Source: Thermithiobacillus tepidarius DSM 3134 (GTDB taxonomy: Bacteria > Pseudomonadota > Gammaproteobacteria > Acidithiobacillales > Thermithiobacillaceae). Taken from it: 58,315 nt of DNA. The notes beneath the pieces were generated by a model. That model had not been told where the DNA came from. It searched no databases and saw nothing but the letters and a program-made list of their open reading frames with translations. A program made the translations under genes and the position numbers. The stretch is from contig NZ_AUIS01000015.1 of NCBI RefSeq assembly GCF_000423825.1, positions 1-58,315 on the forward strand, in the 5' to 3' direction. This document shows positions 17,788-31,168 of the stretch, one piece after another. The first letter of the stretch is position 1. Each line of letters starts with the position of its first letter.

Positions 17788-18219
17788 ATTGTAGCTTTCC
17801 GGGGTGAGAGAGGGAACTACAACCGACCCGGGCAGTGGGGCGGCGCTCGCGCCATTGTAGCTTTCCGGGGTGAGAGAGGGAACTACAACGCGCGACGAGG
17901 TTGTTGCGCAGATAACGCAATTGTAGCTTTCCGGGGTGAGAGAGGGAACTACAACTCGCTGGCCAGCTCGGTCACCGGCGCCGGTATTGTAGCTTTCCGG
18001 GGTGAGAGAGGGAACTACAACCTACTGCAGATTACGATGTCACATTGCGCCATTGTAGCTTTCCGGGGTGAGAGAGGGAACTACAACGCCAGCGGTCAAG
18101 GCGAGCTACGAGGCCGCATTGTAGCTTTCCGGGGTGAGAGAGGGAACTACAACCGTGCTGGCTTTCGTCGCCGCGCCTTCGTTATTGTAGCTTTCCGGGG
18201 TGAGAGAGGGAACTACAAC
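17788..18219 (-). CRISPR. Type II-C CRISPR array, 7 repeats and 6 spacers
   Basis: Seven identical 36-bp repeats start at 17788, 17854, 17920, 17986, 18052, 18118 and 18184, with six spacers of exactly 30 bp. Read on the minus strand the repeat begins GTTGTAGTTCCC and ends GGAAAGCTACAAT, closely like the Neisseria repeat (GTTGTAGCTCCC...GCTACAAT). The crRNA direction is therefore minus, against the cas genes, as shown by the complementary anti-repeat in the tracrRNA. The 3' TACAAT of each repeat can serve as a -10 box for a promoter inside the repeat. No degenerate terminal repeat is seen. The distal side runs into a methyltransferase gene. Confidence 0.98.
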
Positions 18220-18248
18220 CCCGCAAAAGGGCGTCGCTGTGTTTTTTA

Positions 18249-18815
18249 TCAGCAACTGCTCGGCGCTCGCGCCACCACCCAGGCCCGATCTCCCTCCTCA
18301 CCGCAGTGCAGCAGCTCCAGTCCCTCGCACAGGGCTACCAGCTCCCCCGCCCGCAGCCGGAAGGCTTCGCTGATCGGTCCGCGCTCGCGGCGTGGTCCCA
18401 GCCAGGTTTCGTAGAAGAGCAGGCCGCCCGGGCGCAGGGCGGCCGTGAGCGCGGGGAAGAGGGGGCGGTGCAGGAAGTTGCTGATGACGATGGCGCCGAA
18501 GCTGCCCGGCGCGGGCGGGTCGCGGGTGACGTCGCGGCAGGCGGTGGCGATGGCCAGGCCTTCGGCCTGCGCCGCCCGCGCCAGCGCCGCCAGGGCGCTG
18601 TCGGCGTAGTCCCAGGCGTGGGTGTGCAAACCGCGCCGAGCCAGGAAGAGGGCGTTGCCGCCGCGCCCGCAGGCGAGGTCCAGGGCCGTGCCGTGGGCCG
18701 GCAGCAGGTGGGCGTGATGCCGCAGCACGGCACAGGCCTGCGCCGGCTCGTCGGCATTTTCGCTGTAGCAGGCCTGCCAGCGGCTGCGGCGTTCGGTTTC
18801 GTTTTCTTCGCTCAT
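18249..18815 (-). CDS. Class I SAM-dependent methyltransferase (TehB-like)
   Basis: A 188-residue cytoplasmic methyltransferase. ALDLACGRGGNALFLARRG is motif I with the SAM-binding glycines, followed by AWDYADSALAALARAA (motif II acidic residue) and PGSFGAIVISNFLHRPLFPA (motif IV). The start region RWQACYSENADEPA resembles tellurite resistance TehB-type and related small methyltransferases. The substrate is unknown. It is the last gene of the minus-strand series and its 3' end is 29 bases from the CRISPR array. Confidence 0.75.
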   Translation of the reverse strand: MSEENETERRSRWQACYSENADEPAQACAVLRHHAHLLPAHGTALDLACGRGGNALFLARRGLHTHAWDYADSALAALARAAQAEGLAIATACRDVTRDPPAPGSFGAIVISNFLHRPLFPALTAALRPGGLLFYETWLGPRRERGPISEAFRLRAGELVALCEGLELLHCGEEGDRAWVVARAPSSC

Positions 18816-18868
18816 GCGCCGGGATCTCCGTGGTCAAAAGAACGAGGCGCTGCTTGGCGCAGACAGCG

Positions 18869-18892
18869 GATTGCGAGCCAGCTCGCTCCTAC
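18869..18892. repeat. REP-like element
   Basis: TTGCGAGCCAGCTCGCTCCT, followed by ACG, lies in the 96-base gap between moaB and the methyltransferase gene. It is a single copy of the dispersed core found near 3771 and 44640, with the internal palindrome GAGC-CA-GCTC. Confidence 0.6.
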
Positions 18893-18911
18893 GCCACTGG
18901 GGCAGCCCGCC

Positions 18912-19439
18912 TCACTTTTCGTCGCGGATGCGCGGCAGCAGCTCGGCCAGGTTGCAGGGGCGGTGGCGGATGTCGAGCTGCGGCAGGATGATCTCTTCCA
19001 CGCCCAGGCGGCAGGCGCCGGTGGAGCCGGGCAGGAGGAAGACGATGGTGCCGTCGCAGATGGCCGCTTCGGCGCGGGACTGGATGGTGCTGGTGCCGAT
19101 CTCGGCATAGGAGAGCTGGCGGAACAGCTCGCCGAAGCCGGGAATCGGCTTGCTGACCAGGGGCAGGAGGGCCTCGGGGGTGATGTCGCGGCCGGTGACG
19201 CCGGTGCCGCCGGTGCTGACGATCACGTCCACGCCGGGATCCTGGATCCAGTCGCTGAAGGCTTGGCGCAGGGTCATCAGGTCGTCGGGCACGATGCGCC
19301 GGGCGGCGACGTGGTGGCCGGCCCTCGCCACCAGCTCGGCGATGGCGTCACCGGATTTGTCCGTTTCCGGCGTGCGGGTGTCGGAGACGGTGAGCACGGC
19401 CACGCTCAGGGACAGAAACGCGCGTTGAGTGTCGATCAT
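18912..19439 (-). CDS. moaB: Molybdenum cofactor biosynthesis protein MoaB
   Basis: A 175-residue MogA/MoaB-fold protein that acts in molybdopterin adenylylation or binding. [20 protein letters not shown] is the family signature, and [20 protein letters not shown] is the conserved C-terminal loop. ATG 19439 ([20 protein letters not shown]) begins just before the first strand. It is followed by the methyltransferase and preceded by trkH with a gap of about 44 bases. Other molybdenum cofactor genes are not in the window, so its use here is not shown. Confidence 0.92.
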   Translation of the reverse strand: MIDTQRAFLSLSVAVLTVSDTRTPETDKSGDAIAELVARAGHHVAARRIVPDDLMTLRQAFSDWIQDPGVDVIVSTGGTGVTGRDITPEALLPLVSKPIPGFGELFRQLSYAEIGTSTIQSRAEAAICDGTIVFLLPGSTGACRLGVEEIILPQLDIRHRPCNLAELLPRIRDEK

Positions 19440-19483
19440 GGCAGGTCCTTGGCTGGGGTGGATGCGCCAAGCATGCCATATTC

Positions 19484-20941
<1,458 letters not shown>

Positions 20942-20949
20942 CCCTGCCT

Positions 20950-22326
20950 CTAGAAGAAAGTGAAGCCGACCTGGAAGAGCTTTTCCACCTCGCGCACGCG
21001 CCGCTTGTCGATGACGAAAACGATGACGTGGTCCTCCGCCTCGACGACCGTGTCGTGGTGGGCGATCAGCACCTCGTTGCCGCGCACCAGGGCGGCGATG
21101 TTGACGCCCGGCGGCAGGCGGATTTCCTCCAGGCGTCGGCCGACGACCTTGGAGGTGCTGCGGTCGCCGTGGGCAACGATGTCCAGCACCTCCGCCGCAC
21201 CGTAGCGCAGGCTGTGCACGGCGGCCACGTCGCCGGCGCGCACGTGGGCGAGCACGGAGCCGATGGTGGCCCAGTGCGGGCTGACCGCCACGTCGATGCC
21301 GGTGCTCTGCACCAGATCAGCGTAGGCGGCGCGGTTGATCAGGGAAAAGGTCCGCCGCGCGCCCAAGCGCTTGGCCAGCATGGCCGACAGGATGTTGGCC
21401 TCGTCGTCATTGGTGACGGCGATGAAGAGGTCGGTCTCGCGGATGCCCTCCTGGTTCAGCAATCCCTCGTCCGCTGCGTCGCCGCGCAGCACCAGACTGC
21501 GCCGCAGCTGCTCGGCGGCATAGAGGGTGCGCTTGGGATTGTGATCGATGACCTTGACCGCCAGGGAACGCTCCTCCAGCGCCTTGGCCAGGCGCAGGCC
21601 GATGTTGCCGCCGCCGGCGATGAGGATGCGCTTGTAGTCCGGCTCGCGGATGCCCAGCTCGCCCATGACCGCGCGGATATCCTCGCTGCGGGCGATGAAG
21701 AACACCTCGTCGCCGGGCTCGATGACCGTGTTGCCCTCGGGATTGATGGCGCGGGTGCGCCGGTAGATGGCGGCGACCCGGGTATCCACATGCGGCATGT
21801 GCCGACGCAGGTCGCGGATGGCGTGACCGATCAGGGGACCGCCGGGCACGGCCTTGACGCCCACTAGGCTGACCCGCCCTTCCGCGAAGGACTGCACGCG
21901 CATGGCGCCGGGGTATTCCACTAGGCGCAGGATGTATTCGGTGACCAGCGCCTCGGGGCTGATGAGCACGTCCACCGGGAAGGTCTTGGCATCGAAGAGA
22001 TTGCGGTGGCTCCAGTACTCCGGGGCCCGGATGCGGGCGATCTTGGTGGGGGTGTGGAAGAGGGCGTTGGCCACTTCGCAGGCGACGATGTTGGTTTCGT
22101 CGCTGCTGGTGACGGCGAGGAGCAGGTCGGCATCCGTGGCGCCCGCCTGCTCCAGCACCGAGGGAAAGGCGGCGTGGCCGGTCACGGTCTGGATGTCCAG
22201 GCGGTCGCGCAGCGCGGCGAGCAGGTCCGCGTTGGCGTCCACCACGGTGATATCGTTGTTTTCCGTGGCCAGGCTTTCCGCCACGGAAGAACCCACCTGG
22301 CCGGCACCCAGGATGATGATTTTCAT
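20950..22326 (-). CDS. trkA: Trk system potassium regulatory protein TrkA
   Basis: A 458-residue cytoplasmic NAD(H)/nucleotide-binding regulator of TrkH. It contains two RCK units: MKIIILGAGQVGSSVAESLA is the first Rossmann motif and ILIAGGGNIGLRLAKALEER the second at about 234, each followed by a TrkA-C domain. This doubled form is usual in proteobacteria. It lies after ntrX and before trkH on the minus strand, an arrangement common in gammaproteobacteria. Confidence 0.95.
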   Translation of the reverse strand: MKIIILGAGQVGSSVAESLATENNDITVVDANADLLAALRDRLDIQTVTGHAAFPSVLEQAGATDADLLLAVTSSDETNIVACEVANALFHTPTKIARIRAPEYWSHRNLFDAKTFPVDVLISPEALVTEYILRLVEYPGAMRVQSFAEGRVSLVGVKAVPGGPLIGHAIRDLRRHMPHVDTRVAAIYRRTRAINPEGNTVIEPGDEVFFIARSEDIRAVMGELGIREPDYKRILIAGGGNIGLRLAKALEERSLAVKVIDHNPKRTLYAAEQLRRSLVLRGDAADEGLLNQEGIRETDLFIAVTNDDEANILSAMLAKRLGARRTFSLINRAAYADLVQSTGIDVAVSPHWATIGSVLAHVRAGDVAAVHSLRYGAAEVLDIVAHGDRSTSKVVGRRLEEIRLPPGVNIAALVRGNEVLIAHHDTVVEAEDHVIVFVIDKRRVREVEKLFQVGFTFF

Positions 22327-22411
22327 GTATCGCTATGACCCGTGAAAAGTGAAAGCCGGGGCGTGAACGGCCGCCCCTTTCACGAATCGCCGTCCCTGCC
22401 CCTCCGCCCGC

Positions 22412-23796
<1,385 letters not shown>

Positions 23797-23800
<4 letters not shown>

Positions 23801-26100
23801 GCCACTCCCTTGTGCAGGATGCGGGCGGGCAGGGTGATCACGATGCGCGCCCCGCCCGTGGGTCGGTTGTCGGCGGTGATCTGGCCGCCGTGCTCCTCCA
23901 CCATCTTTTTGACAATGGCCAAGCCCAGGCCCGTGCCCCGGGGCTTGCTGGTCACGTAGGGCTCGAAGACGCGCTCCAGCAGCTCGGGCGGGAAGCCGGG
24001 GCCGTCGTCGGCCACGGTCAGCTGCACGCGCAGCTCGCCGTTGCCGCCGCCCTGGGCGCGCGTCCTGATCTCGATGCGGTGGCCCTCGGACAGGGCGTCC
24101 AGGGCATTGCGCAGCAGATTGTGCAGCACCTGCCGCAGGCGGCCGGCGTCGGCCTCCACCAGGGGCAGGGTCGGGTCCAGGTCGGTTTCGATGTAGATGC
24201 CTTTGGCGGCGGCATCCCCGGCGATCGGCAGGCTCGCCGGCGTGATCAAATGCTGCCCCTGCTCCCGGTACAGTTCCAGGGTCTCGTTGATCAGCGCATT
24301 CAGGTCCAAGGGCCGGATGCGCAGCTGCGGCTGGCGCGCGTACTCGGAAAAGGCGTCCACCATGACCTTGAGGGTTTCCACCTGATTGATGATGGTGCGG
24401 GTGGCGCGGTCCAGGGGTTCGCCGGCCGCGCCGAGCTGCGCCAGATATTTGCGCCGCAGCCGCTCGGCGGAGAGTTGGATGGGGGTGAGCGGGTTCTTGA
24501 TCTCGTGGGCCAGGCGCCTGGCCACCTCGCTCCAGGCCGCGCTGCGCTGCGCCTGGATCAGGGTGGTGATGTCGTCGAAGACCAGCACGAAGCCGGCCGG
24601 GCCGTGAACCGCGGGCGCACTCTCCTGCTCCTCGACGGGCCGCGCCGGGGGCAGGGGGGCGCCGCGCAGGAGCAGGGTCTGCTTGCCCAGCACCCGGTCC
24701 AGCACCAGCTCCTGCTGGCAGTCCCGTTCCGGATGCGCCAGGCAGTTCTGCAGCCAACCGAAGAAGGGCGACAATTCCGGATGGCGGGCGATCAGCTCCG
24801 CCGCCGACAGGCCGAGCTCCTCGTCGAAGGGAATGCGCAGGATGTGGGCGGCGGCGGCATTGATCACCGCCAGCCTGCCCTCGGCGTTGAAGGTCATCAC
24901 GCCGGTGGACAGGTGCGCCAGGATGGTCTCCACGAAGGCGCGGCGCTCCTCGGCCTGGGCCTGGGCCTGGGCGGCGCTGCGCTGGGCCTGGGCCAGCTGG
25001 CGGGTCATGCTGTTGAAGGAGTGCACCAGGATGCCCATCTCATCGTGGCCGGCGCCGGGCAGCACCGGCGCGAACTCGCCGCGCGCCACGGCGCGGGTGC
25101 CCGCCGCCAGATGGCCGATGGGCGCCGCCAGGCGCCGCGACAGGAACAGGCTCAGCCACAGGGCGGTCAGGCCGGTCACCAGCAGGACGCTGGTGAGGCT
25201 GAGCTTGAAAGCGGTCTTCATGGGATCGCGCATGAGCTCCAGCCGCTGATAGCGCTTGTAGGCCAGCTGCACGCTGTCGGCGGCGGCGGTGAGCTGGCGC
25301 GGCAGGGGATTGACCACGTACAGGAGACGGCGCGGCGGCGCCAGCCGGGTGCTGGCCACCGGCACCAGGACCTTGATCACGAGATCGCCGCGGGCATTGG
25401 GCTCCACCACGGCGTAGGGCCGGCTGCCGCGGGCGACGGCCAGCATGTCGCCGGTGGGCAGGGCGGGCGCCAGGGTCAGGCTGTCGCTGCTGGTGCCGAT
25501 AATGCGGCCGTCCTCCTCCAGCAGGGTGGCCTCCGCCAGCCGGAACTGGGCGCGCATGCGCATGAGGGTGGCCAGGGGCTTGTCCTCGCCCTGCTCCTCC
25601 AGCGCCCGGGCAATGCTCTGCGCCGCGCCCAGGGTATCGAGGCGGCTTTGCTCGATGCTGCTGCGCGCCACGCTGAGGGCCTGATCCAGGGCATCGCGCA
25701 CCTCCACGCTGAACCAGGAGTCGATGCCGCGGTTCAGGAAGAGCCAGGAGAAGCCGAACACGGCCGCCGCCGGCGTGACCGTGAGCACGGCGATGATCAG
25801 CACCAGACGCGCCGCCAGGCGGGTGCCCAGGATGCCGGCGCGCCACTGCCGCCACAGCACGAAAATGTTGAAGAGAATGAGGGCAAAGAGCAGCACTACG
25901 GCGGCGCCGTTGCCGATCAGTAGGGGAATGAAGAGATCCCCGTAATCGCGGCCCTGGCTGGCGATGTAGGTGAAGGTCAGCGAGGCGCCCAGGGCCAGGA
26001 GCAGGATCACCACCCCCCAACCACTGGCGAAGCCGCCGCCCAACCGTCCCACCCCGAGGGTGGAAAGGCGGCTCACGGGCGCAGTGCGACGCTCTTCCAT
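23797..26100 (-). CDS. ntrY: Sensor histidine kinase NtrY
   Basis: A 767-residue membrane sensor kinase paired with NtrX. Several membrane helices fill the first 150 residues, with another near 310, then a HAMP region, a PAS domain and the kinase core with the phosphoacceptor His in RRLAHEIKNPLTPIQLSAER. The ATPase part has DAGRLRQVLHNLLRNALDAL (N box) and VADDGPGFPPELLERVFEPY. It overlaps the DUF4390 gene by 28 bases and ntrX by 4. The signal it senses is not visible; NtrYX systems are linked to nitrogen, redox and envelope control. Confidence 0.93.
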
Positions 26101-26627
26101 GGGCTGTCCATCCCCCAGTCGGAGGTCATGGCGCTCAGGCGCAGGGCCAGCGGCAGGACGGAATTGTCCAGGCGGATGCGCACGTACACCTCATAGGATT
26201 CGTTGGGGCTCAACAGGACCTCGTCCACCAAAGGCAAATCCCGCACCCGCTCCAGATAGGCCAGCGCCTGGGGCCAACCGGCGAAGATGCGGCGCGCGCC
26301 GGTGCTCGGTTCATCCACCAGATACAGGCGCGTCAGCGGGTGATACTGCACGTAGCGCACCTGGCGCACCAGCGCGATGGTGTCGCCCCAGATGAGCGGA
26401 CGCGGCTGCTCCACCTTGGCCTCGGTCACCAGCGCCAGGGTGACGCCGCGATCCAGCAGCTCGCGCAGGCGCGGCGAGGTTTGCAGATTGAAGCGGGCGC
26501 TCACGTAGTATACCTCGTCCTGCTTGCTGACCTGCACGCTGTCCACCTGGAAATTGGCGGCGACGGCGGGCAGGGGCAGGAGCAGGGCAAACAGGAGCAG
26601 GATCCCGATGGGCCAGCGGACGGTCAC
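26073..26627 (-). CDS. DUF4390 domain protein (secreted)
   Basis: A 184-residue protein with signal peptide (WPIGILLLFALLLPLPAVAA) and a compact domain of DUF4390 type, which is regularly found between rsmB and ntrY. GTG 26627 overlaps the stop of rsmB as GTGA, which fixes this start, and its end overlaps ntrY. It is probably periplasmic or on the outer face of the membrane. The constant placement before ntrY suggests a role in signal input to the sensor, but this is inference. Confidence 0.8.
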   Translation of the reverse strand: MTVRWPIGILLLFALLLPLPAVAANFQVDSVQVSKQDEVYYVSARFNLQTSPRLRELLDRGVTLALVTEAKVEQPRPLIWGDTIALVRQVRYVQYHPLTRLYLVDEPSTGARRIFAGWPQALAYLERVRDLPLVDEVLLSPNESYEVYVRIRLDNSVLPLALRLSAMTSDWGMDSPWKSVALRP

Positions 26628-27976
26628 GCGGCCTCCTTTTCGAGCACCGCGTAGAAAAAGCCATCCATGCCGTCGGCGCCGGGCAACACCTGCCCCGTCC
26701 CCGGCAACGCCAGGCAGCGGGCATCGGCATGGCTGGCGCAGAAGGCGGCGATCTGCTCGGCATTCTCCGTAGGCAGCACGCTGCAGGTGGCGTAGACGAA
26801 GCGCCCGCCGGGCCGGAGCAGGGGCCAGAGGGCCGCCAGCAGCGCCCGCTGCCGGGCCGCCAGCGCCGGGATGTCCCCGGCGCGGCGCAGCAGCTTGATG
26901 TCCGGATGGCGGCGGATCACGCCGGTGGCCGAGCAGGGGGCATCCAGCAGGATGCGATCGAAGGGCACGCCGTCCCACCAGGCGTCCGGCTGCGCGGCAT
27001 CGGCGGCGATCAGGCGGGCTGCCGGCAGGCCGAGGCGCTGCAGGTTTTCGCGGATCTGTCCCAGGCGCCGCGCGGAGATGTCCACCGCCCACAGGTCAAG
27101 GTCCGCCAGTTCCAAGAGGTGCGCGGTCTTGCCACCGGGGGCGGCGCAGGCGTCCAGCACGCGCTCGCCCGGCTGAGGGTTCACCAATGGAGCTGCTAAC
27201 TGGGCCGCGCCGTCCTGCACCGAAACCCAGCCCTCGCGCCAGCCCGGCAAGCTTTCCACCGCGACCGGGGCGTCCAGCACCACGCCCGCCGCCGTCCGCG
27301 CCTGGCCTTGGGCCGCGAAGCCGGCTGCGGCCAGGTGCGCCAGATAGGCTTCGCGGGCCAGCCGGCGGCGGTTGACGCGCAGCACCAGCGGCGGATGGGC
27401 GTTGTTGGCCGCCAGCACGGCCGGCCAGTCCTCGGGATAGGCCGTCTGCAGCGCCTCGACCAGCCATTGCGGGTGCGAGCTGGCCACCGCCGGCCCCATG
27501 CCGTCCAGGCGCGCGTCCAGCGCCGCGCGCTCGCGCAGGTAGCGGCGCAGCACGGCGTTCACCAGGCCGCGCGCCCAATCCTTGTCCAGCTGGGCGGCCA
27601 GGGCGACGGCCTCGTTGACGCTGGCCGGCGCGGGCGCGCGCGACGCCTGCAGCTCGTAGAGGGCGACCAGGAGCAGGGCCTTGAGATCCTGATCGCGCGC
27701 CTTGAGCGGCTTGTCCAGCAGCAGGTCCAGCAAGGCCTCCAGCCGCTGCGCCCAACGCGTGGCATTGTAGGCGAGCCACTGGGCCTGGCGCTGATCGCGG
27801 GCGGACAAGCCCTGCAGCTGCAGGGCGTCATCCAGGGATCGGCCCGCCCACACCTGCTGCAGGGCCAGGGCCGCGCGCAGCCGGGCCGAGGCGGGCGGAG
27901 CGGAAGACGTTGCCACGGGTCGTGCGGAGTCCTGCCGGGCGGGCTTCAGCGGGCGCCGGGCCGGGGGCAAGCTCAC
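26624..27976 (-). CDS. rsmB: 16S rRNA m5C967 methyltransferase RsmB
   Basis: A 450-residue enzyme that methylates C967 of 16S rRNA. An N-terminal NusB-like RNA-binding domain (about 30-160) comes before the Fmu methyltransferase domain. [16 protein letters not shown] is the SAM motif, [19 protein letters not shown] the motif IV Pro-Cys, and [15 protein letters not shown] the catalytic Cys of motif VI. It overlaps htpX by 4 bases (ATGA). The N-terminus carries about 25 extra low-complexity residues. Confidence 0.94.
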   Translation of the reverse strand: MSLPPARRPLKPARQDSARPVATSSAPPASARLRAALALQQVWAGRSLDDALQLQGLSARDQRQAQWLAYNATRWAQRLEALLDLLLDKPLKARDQDLKALLLVALYELQASRAPAPASVNEAVALAAQLDKDWARGLVNAVLRRYLRERAALDARLDGMGPAVASSHPQWLVEALQTAYPEDWPAVLAANNAHPPLVLRVNRRRLAREAYLAHLAAAGFAAQGQARTAAGVVLDAPVAVESLPGWREGWVSVQDGAAQLAAPLVNPQPGERVLDACAAPGGKTAHLLELADLDLWAVDISARRLGQIRENLQRLGLPAARLIAADAAQPDAWWDGVPFDRILLDAPCSATGVIRRHPDIKLLRRAGDIPALAARQRALLAALWPLLRPGGRFVYATCSVLPTENAEQIAAFCASHADARCLALPGTGQVLPGADGMDGFFYAVLEKEAA

Positions 27977-28845
27977 GCCACCCCCATGTCCCGGGCGATG
28001 TAATGCAGTCGCTCGATGCGTTCGCCGGTATTGGGATGGGTTGCAAACAGCCGCATGATGTCCTCGCCGCGCAGCGGGTTGACGATCATCATCTGCGCCG
28101 TGGTCGGATGCGCCTCGGCGCCGGCGAGCGGCACCTGGTGGGCGGCCTGCTCGATCTTTTCCAGCGCCGCGGCCAGGGCCAGCGGATCGCCGGAAATCTC
28201 CGCCCCGCCGCGGTCGGCGCCGAACTCGCGGGTGCGGGACACGGCCATCTGGATCAGCATGGCCGCCACCGGGGCCAGGATGATCACCAGCATGGCGCTG
28301 AACACGCCCAGCACGCCGTTGTTCTCGCGCTGCTGGCCGCCGAAGAGCATGGACAACTGGCCGAACTGGGCCAGGGCGGCAATGGCGCCGGCCACCGTGG
28401 CCGCCAGGGTGGAAATCAGGATGTCGCGGTGGCGGACGTGGGCCAGCTCGTGCGCCAGCACGCCGCGCAGCTCACGCGCGCTCAGGAGGCGCAGGATGCC
28501 GCTGGTGACCGCCACCGCCGCGTGCTGGGGATTGCGGCCGGTGGCGAAGGCGTTGGGCGCGTCATCGGGAATGATGTAGACCCGCGGCATGGGCAGGCCG
28601 GCCCGCTCGGACAGCTCGCGCACGACGCGGTAGAGCTGCGGCGCGCCGTGCTCGTCCACCTCCTGGGCGTTGTACATGCGCAGCACCATGCGATCCGAGG
28701 ACCAGTAGGCCCACAGGTTGGTGCCGGCGGCGAAGAGCAGGGCGATCAGCATGCCGGTCTGGCCGCCCAGGGCACCGCCGACCAGCATGAAGAGCGCGGT
28801 CAACGCGGCCATCAGGAGCGTCGTCTTAAACCAGTTGCTCAGCAT
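27973..28845 (-). CDS. htpX: Membrane zinc protease HtpX
   Basis: A 290-residue inner-membrane metalloprotease for damaged membrane proteins. His132, Glu133 and His136 in [12 protein letters not shown] form the zinc site HExxH. Two helices lie at about 8-25 and 30-48 and two more behind the active site (about 150-205). Location between fmt and rsmB is unusual compared with Pseudomonas, where rsmB follows fmt directly, but it is known in some gammaproteobacteria. Translation is coupled to rsmB by ATGA. Confidence 0.93.
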   Translation of the reverse strand: MLSNWFKTTLLMAALTALFMLVGGALGGQTGMLIALLFAAGTNLWAYWSSDRMVLRMYNAQEVDEHGAPQLYRVVRELSERAGLPMPRVYIIPDDAPNAFATGRNPQHAAVAVTSGILRLLSARELRGVLAHELAHVRHRDILISTLAATVAGAIAALAQFGQLSMLFGGQQRENNGVLGVFSAMLVIILAPVAAMLIQMAVSRTREFGADRGGAEISGDPLALAAALEKIEQAAHQVPLAGAEAHPTTAQMMIVNPLRGEDIMRLFATHPNTGERIERLHYIARDMGVA

Positions 28846-28858
28846 GGTTGCCTCCTGC

Positions 28859-29830
28859 TCAAGCGGAAGGGGCGGCCGGACTGCCCAAAAGCTCGCCCGG
28901 TTCCGGACGGTAGCCGTTGATGAAATCGCCGATCTCCACCGGCGCCTTGCCGGGCATCTGCACCTTCTGCAGGGCCAGGGCGCCGTCGCCGGTGGCCACC
29001 CAGAGATTGCCGGCGTCCGCGCGCATGATGGTGCCGGGCAGCGCCGCGGGCAGGCCGGTGGGCGGGATCGGCCGGGCCTCCCAGATGCGCAGCGTCTTGC
29101 CGCGGAAGCGGGTTTCCGCCACCGGATAGGGATTGAAGGCGCGCACCAGGCGGTCCAGATCCGCCGCGGCGAGCTGCCAGTCCAGCAAGGCTTCCGCCTT
29201 CTTCAGCTTGGGCGCGTAGGTGGCGCGCTCGTGATCCTGCGGCTCCGGATGCAGCCGGCCGTCCCACAGCCGGTCCAGGGCCTCGCGCAGCGCCTCGGCG
29301 CCGAGCTGCATGAGCTTGTCGTGCAGGCTGCCGCCGGTCTCCCGCTCCTCGATGGGCAGGCGCCGCACCCACAGCACGGGCCCGCTGTCCAGCCCCCGCT
29401 CCATCTGCATGATGCTGATGCCGGTCTCCGTCTCGCCCTGCTCGATGGCGCGCTGGATCGGCGCCGCCCCGCGGTAGCGGGGCAGCAGGCTGGCGTGGAT
29501 GTTGATGGCGCCCAGGCGCGGAATGTCCAGGACCGCCTGCGGCAGCAGCAGGCCGTAGGCCACCACCACCATCAGATCCGGCTGCAGCGCCCGCAACTGC
29601 GCCTGCACCGCGGCATCCCGCAGCGTGGTCGGCTGCAGCACGGGCAGCCCGTGGGCCACCGCCGTGCGCTTGACCGGGCTCTCGGCGACGGCGCGACCGC
29701 GCCCGGCCGGGCGATCCGGCTGCGTCAGCACGGCCACCACCTCCTCCGGGCCGCGCAGCAGGATCTGCAGCGGCGGCACGGCGAACTCGGGGGTGCCGGC
29801 GAAAATGACGCGCCTGCCGCCCGCGGCCAT
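28859..29830 (-). CDS. fmt: Methionyl-tRNA formyltransferase Fmt
   Basis: A 323-residue enzyme that formylates initiator Met-tRNA using formyl-tetrahydrofolate. [18 protein letters not shown] is the N-terminal motif, [20 protein letters not shown] the folate-site SLLPxYRG signature, and the C-terminal OB-like domain follows after about 210. def lies just upstream, 4 bases away, and both act on the formyl group at the start and end of its life, a very common gene pair. Confidence 0.95.
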   Translation of the reverse strand: MAAGGRRVIFAGTPEFAVPPLQILLRGPEEVVAVLTQPDRPAGRGRAVAESPVKRTAVAHGLPVLQPTTLRDAAVQAQLRALQPDLMVVVAYGLLLPQAVLDIPRLGAINIHASLLPRYRGAAPIQRAIEQGETETGISIMQMERGLDSGPVLWVRRLPIEERETGGSLHDKLMQLGAEALREALDRLWDGRLHPEPQDHERATYAPKLKKAEALLDWQLAAADLDRLVRAFNPYPVAETRFRGKTLRIWEARPIPPTGLPAALPGTIMRADAGNLWVATGDGALALQKVQMPGKAPVEIGDFINGYRPEPGELLGSPAAPSA

Positions 29831-29834
29831 GGAC

Positions 29835-30338
29835 CTAGCCCGCCTGCCGCTGACGCTTGGTCAGCTTCTTGCGGATGAGATTCTGCTTCAGGCGCGACAG
29901 GTGCTCCACGAAGATGCGCCCGTGCAGATGGTCGATCTCGTGCTGCAGGCACACGGCCAGCAGGCCATCGGCCTCCAGCTCCAGCGGCTTGCCCTGCAGG
30001 TCCTGGGCGCGTACCTTGATCCGCTCGGCCCGTTGCACGAGTTCGTAGACGCCGGGCACGGACAGGCAGCCTTCCTTCATCTCCTCGATGCCATGGGCCT
30101 CGATGATTTCCGGGTTGACCAGGGTCAGCAGTTCGTTGCGGTTTTCGGAGATATCCACCACGATCAGCTGCTGGCCCGCGGCCACCTGCGGCGCGGCCAG
30201 GCCGATGCCGGGCGCGTCGTACATGGTTTCGGCCATGTCGTCGGCCAGCCGCAGGATATCCTTATTGACCCGAACGATGGGCGTGGCCGGGCGGTTCAGG
30301 CGCGGATCCGGGTATTCCAATATATCGAGCAATGCCAT
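29835..30338 (-). CDS. def: Peptide deformylase Def
   Basis: A 167-residue metalloenzyme that removes the formyl group from new proteins. All three motifs are present: GIGLAAPQV, EGCLSVPG and QHEIDHLHG, with Cys and two His binding the metal. The start MALLDILEYPDPRL at 30338 agrees with the family; the frame is open upstream to 30401 but that would add a non-conserved stretch. It is the first gene of the minus-strand operon and is divergent from the ABC transporter genes. Confidence 0.95.
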   Translation of the reverse strand: MALLDILEYPDPRLNRPATPIVRVNKDILRLADDMAETMYDAPGIGLAAPQVAAGQQLIVVDISENRNELLTLVNPEIIEAHGIEEMKEGCLSVPGVYELVQRAERIKVRAQDLQGKPLELEADGLLAVCLQHEIDHLHGRIFVEHLSRLKQNLIRKKLTKRQRQAG

Positions 30339-30484
30339 TTTTTCGGTCTCGCAATGCAGAATGATCGTGCCGGCCGCATCCCGGCCAAGGCACAGTTTCA
30401 ACTTAGATTCGCATAGAATAGTTTTTGCTTCAAAGTTTAGCCTATTTGGCGCCGCTTTTTCAGGACCTTTCGGGAGTGCTTCGC
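30339..30484. promoter_or_regulatory. Divergent promoter region between def and the ABC genes
   Basis: This AT-richer gap must hold promoters for both directions. On the plus strand TAGAAT (30414-30419) is a fair -10 box without a clear -35. GGGAG (30472-30476) is the ribosome site for the ATPase gene. I could not assign the def promoter with confidence. Confidence 0.35.

Positions 30485-31164
<680 letters not shown>

Positions 31165-31168
<4 letters not shown>

Noticed and set aside
17824-17853. Spacer 1 as a self-targeting spacer against the neighbouring methyltransferase gene
   Set aside because: Only 13 bases (CGGCGCTCGCGCC) are shared with 18264-18276, and in crRNA direction they lie at the PAM-distal 5' end, so no targeting is expected; a GC-rich chance match is enough.
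30339-30401. Longer Def with 21 extra N-terminal residues
   Set aside because: The family starts at MALLDILEYPDPRL and the extension has no conserved pattern.
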